From Botryotinia globosa (Eukaryota > Ascomycota > Leotiomycetes > Helotiales > Sclerotiniaceae), in contig RCSZ01000001.1 of the NCBI GenBank assembly GCA_014898425.1, positions 62,001 to 126,000 of the forward strand: a stretch of 64,000 nt of DNA, given 5' to 3'. Under the pieces are notes generated by a model. The model had not been told where the DNA came from. It did no database searches and saw nothing but the letters and a program-made list of their open reading frames with translations. Each line of letters begins with the position of its first letter. Positions within the stretch are counted from its first letter, which is position 1. The position numbers and the translations under genes are program-made. Shown here piece after piece: positions 59,599-64,000 of this stretch.

Positions 59599-61725
59599 TC
59601 CCTACATCTTATACAACCCCACATCTTGCACAATCTCAATTTCACTACTATTACAACTTCAATATTTAATAATAATTAGAATTTCTAAGATATTAGATTG
59701 AAACTTTTAAATGTTTATAATATAATATAATATTTTTATATAAAATTATAAAATAATTAAGATTTAAACCTTATAAATATTGTGATTGCTTTTCCCTTTC
59801 TAATCTTAGTTTCTATTTCTTCCTTTTTATTTATTGAAATATCAATTTCCCTATTATTTAAAAGCTCTATAACTTTTTAAACCCCTAAATTTAATATAAA
59901 AAAAGGTTTTGAAATATTTTTATTTTTTTTAATAAATAAATTTTATATTTTAAAAACTTTCTTACTATACTTTTTAAAACCCTATAAAATTTGATAATCA
60001 ACCTCCCTCTATCTAATTCTCTTTTACAATTCTAAATATTTCTTCTACTTTTCAATTTTCTTTTTAGTTTTTTTTAACTTCTTGACTTCCTTCTCCTATT
60101 GAATAATAATTTTTTTAATAAATTAATATATCCTAACTTTTGAAATAATATTAAAAGAATACAAATATACCTCATTTACATCCTCTCCTATTAAATTTAA
60201 TCTTTTAGATTGAATCCTTTTCTTTTTTTTCTTTTTTATAATCTTTTCTAACTCCTTTATTTTATATAATTAAATATTAGTTTTAATTATATTAATAAAA
60301 ACAATCTTAAAAAACTTCAAAATAATTTCAGAATCATTTTGATATCGAAATTCTAATTTGAATTTACAAAAAGCTTTCATATTATATAAAATCTTAAATT
60401 TACTTCTATATAATTATATTGATATAAATAATATAGAAATAAATTCAAATACAATACTAATAATAATAGCTTTTTTATATATAAAATAAATACTTATTTT
60501 TTCAAAAAAAAATATATTATATATTATATAAATTTGAATCCAAACTCTTTTGAATATAATTCAAAAGTTTCATTTTATAATTCCAAATAATCCCCTATTT
60601 TTATACAATAAATTATTCAATATTGTATTATAATTTATTAAAAATAAAAATAAAAAACTATAATCAAAAAATTGAAATCAATATATAGAATATAATAATA
60701 GAATCAATAATATGATTTTCAATTTGTTATATTTCAATATAAACTTTATATTTATATAATTAGAATAACTATTTATAATAAATAAACAATATCCTTTATC
60801 TACTTTTAAATATATATAATATTAAAACACTTTTTGAAACTATATAAAATCAAAAATATTAAATAACTATTTATTACTTAAAACTTCGAAATAAACTTTA
60901 TCCTTTTCTTTTATCTTATTAACTTATATATTTTAAAGATTCCTTGATTTCTCTTTATATAATAAAATAAATAATATAATTATACTATCAATACAAATAC
61001 ATACTAAAAAACTAATAAACTTTTAAGATCTATTTTATATAACTTTCATCACTTTTCCTTTTTTATAAATACTAACATTTAATATCCTTTTTATAAAATA
61101 TATCAATCCAATCATAAAACCCTTCTCATTTCAATTATACATATTTTTCAATAATATATTATATTTTGTAATTGTTTTTATATAAGAAAAATTAATTATA
61201 AATCGAAAATAATATTAATTAATTTATAAAAGTATTCAAAATAATGAATATTATCAATTTTAACATATAAATTATCAATACATTAAAAATATCAATTTTT
61301 AAAACGATTTCTATACCTCTTAATAAAATAAATTATTCAATTCTTTTCTATAAATTAATTTATAATCTCTTTTATTAGATTTTTAATTATATAGTTTATA
61401 AAAAATATAGATTTTTATATCAACTTATTGATTTAATTAATTAAACCTTTTTCTTACTCTTTATTAAGATATTAATAAATATCTTTATAAATAGAAATAT
61501 AAAAAGCTATTTGCTCTTTATATTATTAATATAATATAGAATAATTGATATTGTGAATTTTTGTAATAATAATTATATTAAGCTTCTCTTTAATTTTAAT
61601 TTGAATTATTATTTATTATATATAATCTTTTATAATTAATGTAATATTCAATATAAGTTTTATAATTGATATTTTTTGAGGTTTTAAAAGTTGTATAAGA
61701 TGTAGGGTTGTACAAGATGTAGGGA
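59599..61725 (-). mobile_element. RIP-inactivated Fot1/pogo-like DNA transposon
   Basis: 2,127 bp with inverted repeats of ~36 bp starting TCCCTACATCTT and flanked by TA on both sides (59597-59598; 61726-61727). The repeats differ at about five sites, all transitions. Each end contains two tandem copies of an 18-bp unit, (C)CCTACATCTTRTACAAC. Transposase fragments lie on the minus strand. Size, TA target and the DDE_1-type motif support the Fot1/pogo group. Confidence 0.88.
60840..61150 (-). pseudogene. DDE_1 transposase remnant
   Basis: At 61107-61139 the minus strand reads Y-N-stop-N-E-K-G-F-M-I-G, where relatives have YNWDEKGFMIG or similar: Trp codon to TGA and catalytic Asp to Asn, both G-to-A. 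Further on, FISFLVCICIDSIIILFILL matches the usual ACICADG...PALIF block. Too mutated for a full translation. Confidence 0.75.
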
Positions 61726-61817
61726 TATCGGTTATGGTACATGCCTGTATAGCCAGGTCTGACTGTATCTATATACTCCTAAAGCGACCCAATCAAGAAT
61801 CGAGCAAGTTCTTATTT

Positions 61818-61896
61818 TCAATCTCAATCTCAATCTCAATCTCAATCTCAATCTCAAGCTCAAGCTCAAGCTCAAGCTCAAGCTCAATCCCAATCT
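61818..61896. repeat. Compound hexanucleotide microsatellite (TCAATC)n(TCAAGC)n
   Basis: About six TCAATC units pass into about five TCAAGC units. It sits in the 330-bp spacer between the transposon block and the TRK gene. Confidence 0.95.
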
Positions 61897-61960
61897 ATGA
61901 TATGGTTATTCTCTCTTTTTATTTATATCTATTTATCATCTAATCTTTATAATTTAATAT

Positions 61961-62020
61961 ATTCTATTCTATTCTATTTTATCCCATCCCATTCCATCCC
62001 GTCCCGTCCTATCCCATCCA
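61961..62020. repeat. Pentanucleotide repeat, ATTCT passing into ATCCC
   Basis: Imperfect 5-bp units immediately downstream of the TRK stop codon, probably in its 3'UTR. Confidence 0.85.
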
Positions 62021-62097
62021 TTACATAATTTAAACCAGATCATAACTTCTAATCACAACTTTAATCGATACCTCATAAATCTATCCATCCATAAAAT

Positions 62098-64000
62098 TTA
62101 AACTTCCTCACTCTCCACTACCCCTCTACTAAATCTTCTCTTTCTCAATCCCCTCCCCTCTTCAGATCTCTCTCTCCCCTTCCCCTTCCCCCCATCATCT
62201 CTTTCCTTCCCCCCCTCCCCAAACTCCCCCCTCCCCACCCCCTCCGCCCTCTCTCCACCCCCCTCACCACCCAACCCCTCCCCTTCCCAACCCGGCAACC
62301 TAACTGCCCTATCCAACGCCCTCGGCAACCCCCTGTGTCTTCCCCTCACCATAACCGCCACCAAAACAACCTTACTCGCCGTCTTCATCCCCCCCGAAAA
62401 ACTATAATCCTGATCCGGCAAACCCGTCGAGATTCCCACACAACCATACGCACTCACCACCTCAAAAATCACATTAAACACCGAGTACGTAATGGGATCT
62501 CTCTCAAACGACGACCCTTCAATACAAACGATAAGGAAAGTCGCGAGTGTTAACCACCACAAATCGTGGGAGAGTTGGGAGCGCAATTGGTGACGGACGA
62601 ATTGGGTACCTGTAGTTTCTTCTTTCGGGGACGAGGTCGAATTTAAGTTTGAATTTGATGATGCGGTACGAGGTATGCCAATATCCCTTCCACTGATTGA
62701 TTTTCTAATTCTCTTCATACCTCTCCCCCATCTCGTAGTATTAGAATCCGTCTCCACATCTCCCCTGTAAATCCCCAAACTCCGCTCTTCATAAACATTA
62801 CTGTGTCTCATTGTGATAACCACCGGATATACACTGATATACATCATAACCACGTATAAGAACTGCAGTCCTATACGTAAACTTGGAATGCTGATAATAT
62901 AAAATCCTCCACTTCTGACTGCAATTGCTTGGAATAATCCATCGAGGACGCGATAACGTGGTTCAATTACTTGAGTTGCGGAATTACCAATGTTGAGAAG
63001 TTCAAAGGCAACCCAATCGATACTATTGAGAGTTATGACCATGAAGAGGAGCCACCATGTGGGACGGGAGGGGAATAGATTAGTATAGACGCGACGAGGG
63101 TAACGGAGGATGAAGAGGAGTGTTGGTTTATGGTGTTGGAAGGGTGAAAGTAAGTTGGGGAATGTATCGAGAAGTTTGAGGAGGGTGTAGAGAATCAGAC
63201 GGAGGAAGAGAGGATATGCTGTGTTGCCGGCGAGAATTAGAAGACCCATCGTTAGGAGGGTATAGACTGAGGTTTGGAAAGGTATCTATTCTCGTTAGTT
63301 TTTGCTTCCCATATTTTACACCCTCAAAGGATCGCAAAACAGAAAGGAAAAAGGAAAAGACGAACCATATTCAAATCCAATAAACTCATTCCTGAATTAT
63401 TAAATGCACTAATCGCATTGAAAACGCCCAACCACCATGGATCAATTCCATTTTCAAGCGCAACATTACTTTTATTATAAGCCATATAAGCACCCAATCC
63501 AATTCCTCCCAACACTTGCCAGAGAATGAAATATAGCGGGACTAACCAAGCTAGAAAAGATATAGCTCGGTATTCGACACCTCCTAAGTGTTCTCTTTCG
63601 GCTCGTGATAGACCATGAAATTGTGCATTGCGGCCTGTGGTGTTGGAATTTAGGTATGAAGGATATTGAAGTGGAGCAAGATCTTGCTGGCCTGTTTGAG
63701 TATGATGGAGTGGTGTACTGGTTTCTTGACCGCGATGCTTGATTGTGTTTTCTGAGGTAGATGTAGGGAACTGGAAATTTGTTGATCGAGCTGGTGTTGC
63801 GGTGTCGTTATTGGAACTCCCAACTGTAACATCCTTTGCTTTCCCTTTTCCGTTTACTGGATATGCATCAGGCGCAAACGTAATATGATCCCCCGTGTCT
63901 TTTGGTATACCACCATGGGGAGAAATTTCTGAAATGGCAGTCATACAATTATCATCGCTTTTCCCTCCAACCGGTTGAACTTTCAATCCTTCATTCATCT
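62098..64000 (-). CDS. TRK1: TRK-type high-affinity potassium transporter, C-terminal half
   Basis: Plasma-membrane K+ uptake system of the HKT/Trk/Ktr superfamily. The gene is cut by the window end: exons 62098-63285 and 63366 to beyond 64000, with an 80-nt intron (GTTCGT...AATAG). At least 606 residues are visible. Upstream is a polar cytoplasmic loop, then YRAISFLAWLVPLYFILWQV and a P-loop with filter glycine in SAFNNSGMSLLDLNM, spliced to IPFQTSVYTLLTMGLLILAG. Later pore segments are AIAVRSGGFYIISI and the block VVSAYGCVGISTGLPDQ, followed by the family signature MVRGRHRGLPRALDRAV. The C-terminal tail (about 70 residues) is unusually Gly/Glu/Arg-rich and low-complexity. The ATG at 63998 is internal because earlier membrane segments must lie beyond the window. 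Confidence 0.94.

Larger units (their letters stand above)
52400..61765. mobile_element. Outer pogo-like element hosting two nested transposons
   Basis: The AT-rich block is bounded by degenerate inverted repeats. The left end reads CAGACAAACCTGACTATAAG (from 52400). The right end, on the minus strand from 61765, reads CAGTCAGACCTGGCTATACA. Both are flanked by TA (52398-52399; 61766-61767). About 17 of 20 positions match with one indel. Subtracting the two internal insertions and their target duplications leaves about 386 bp (52400-52560, 59412-59598, 61728-61765), close in size to the intact 401-bp MITE at 34527. The ends resemble that MITE in type, but the interiors do not align well, so it is a related, older family. 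Confidence 0.6.

Noticed and set aside
52400..61765. AT-rich block as inserted mitochondrial DNA or a centromere
   Set aside because: LTRs, target duplications, RT, RNase H and transposase remnants explain it as RIP-mutated transposons.

Overview
The window is nuclear DNA of a filamentous ascomycete. Introns are short (about 48-230 nt) with GTRNGT-type donors and CTAAC-like branch sites. The gene set includes fungus-restricted families (HET, SAM37/metaxin, TRK potassium transporter, alternative NADH dehydrogenase). A sharply bounded, very AT-rich block carries the marks of repeat-induced point mutation (RIP). Overall base composition, many small intergenic repeats and the HET and small-secreted-protein content suggest a Leotiomycete, possibly Botrytis/Sclerotinia-like. 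That placement is inference, not proven. No tRNA or rRNA gene was seen.

Layout. (1) 2.2-25.5 kb is gene-rich: mitochondrial isoleucyl-tRNA synthetase, a charged disordered protein, a broken HET gene, a membrane-anchored ZZ/EF-hand protein, kinesin-5 (BimC) sharing a 0.5-kb divergent promoter with a PHAF1/UPF0183-family gene, an unresolved small multi-exon gene, and SAM37 of the mitochondrial outer-membrane sorting machinery. (2) 25.5-41.7 kb is gene-poor, with simple repeats, a short proline-rich ORF with a good promoter, one well-preserved 401-bp MITE (perfect 23-bp inverted repeats, TA target site), and a spliced gene for a small secreted cysteine-containing protein. (3) 41.7-46 kb has a conserved nuclear-looking protein of unknown function and an eight-exon alternative (type II) NADH dehydrogenase. 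(4) 46-52.4 kb is sparse and holds a short-chain dehydrogenase pseudogene broken by several frameshifts, one at a 12-nt homopolymer. (5) 52.4-61.77 kb is a nested transposon block. (6) 62.1-64 kb is the 3' half of a TRK-type potassium transporter that runs off the window.

The most interesting structure is the 9.4-kb AT block. It is bounded by degenerate pogo-like ends (CAG..., TA on both sides). Inside are a complete 6,846-bp Ty3/gypsy-type LTR retroelement (150-bp LTRs, TTAAA target duplication, minus-strand RT and RNase H) and a complete 2,127-bp Fot1/pogo-like DNA transposon (TA target). Both are ruined by C-to-T/G-to-A changes: the RT catalytic YxDD now reads Y-L-N-N, and the transposase DE motif reads N-E. 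The two LTRs differ at 36 of 150 sites by hand count, all transitions, and the more mutated copy switches part-way along. A 239-bp stretch of ordinary composition inside the dead retroelement, flanked by ATTAT on both sides, looks like an insertion that arrived after RIP. An order of events can therefore be read from the DNA: old pogo-like element, then retroelement and Fot1-like insertions, then RIP, then a late small insertion.

The genes form no operon or obvious biosynthetic cluster. Three are nuclear genes for mitochondrial proteins (isoleucyl-tRNA synthetase, SAM37, NADH dehydrogenase), but they are scattered.
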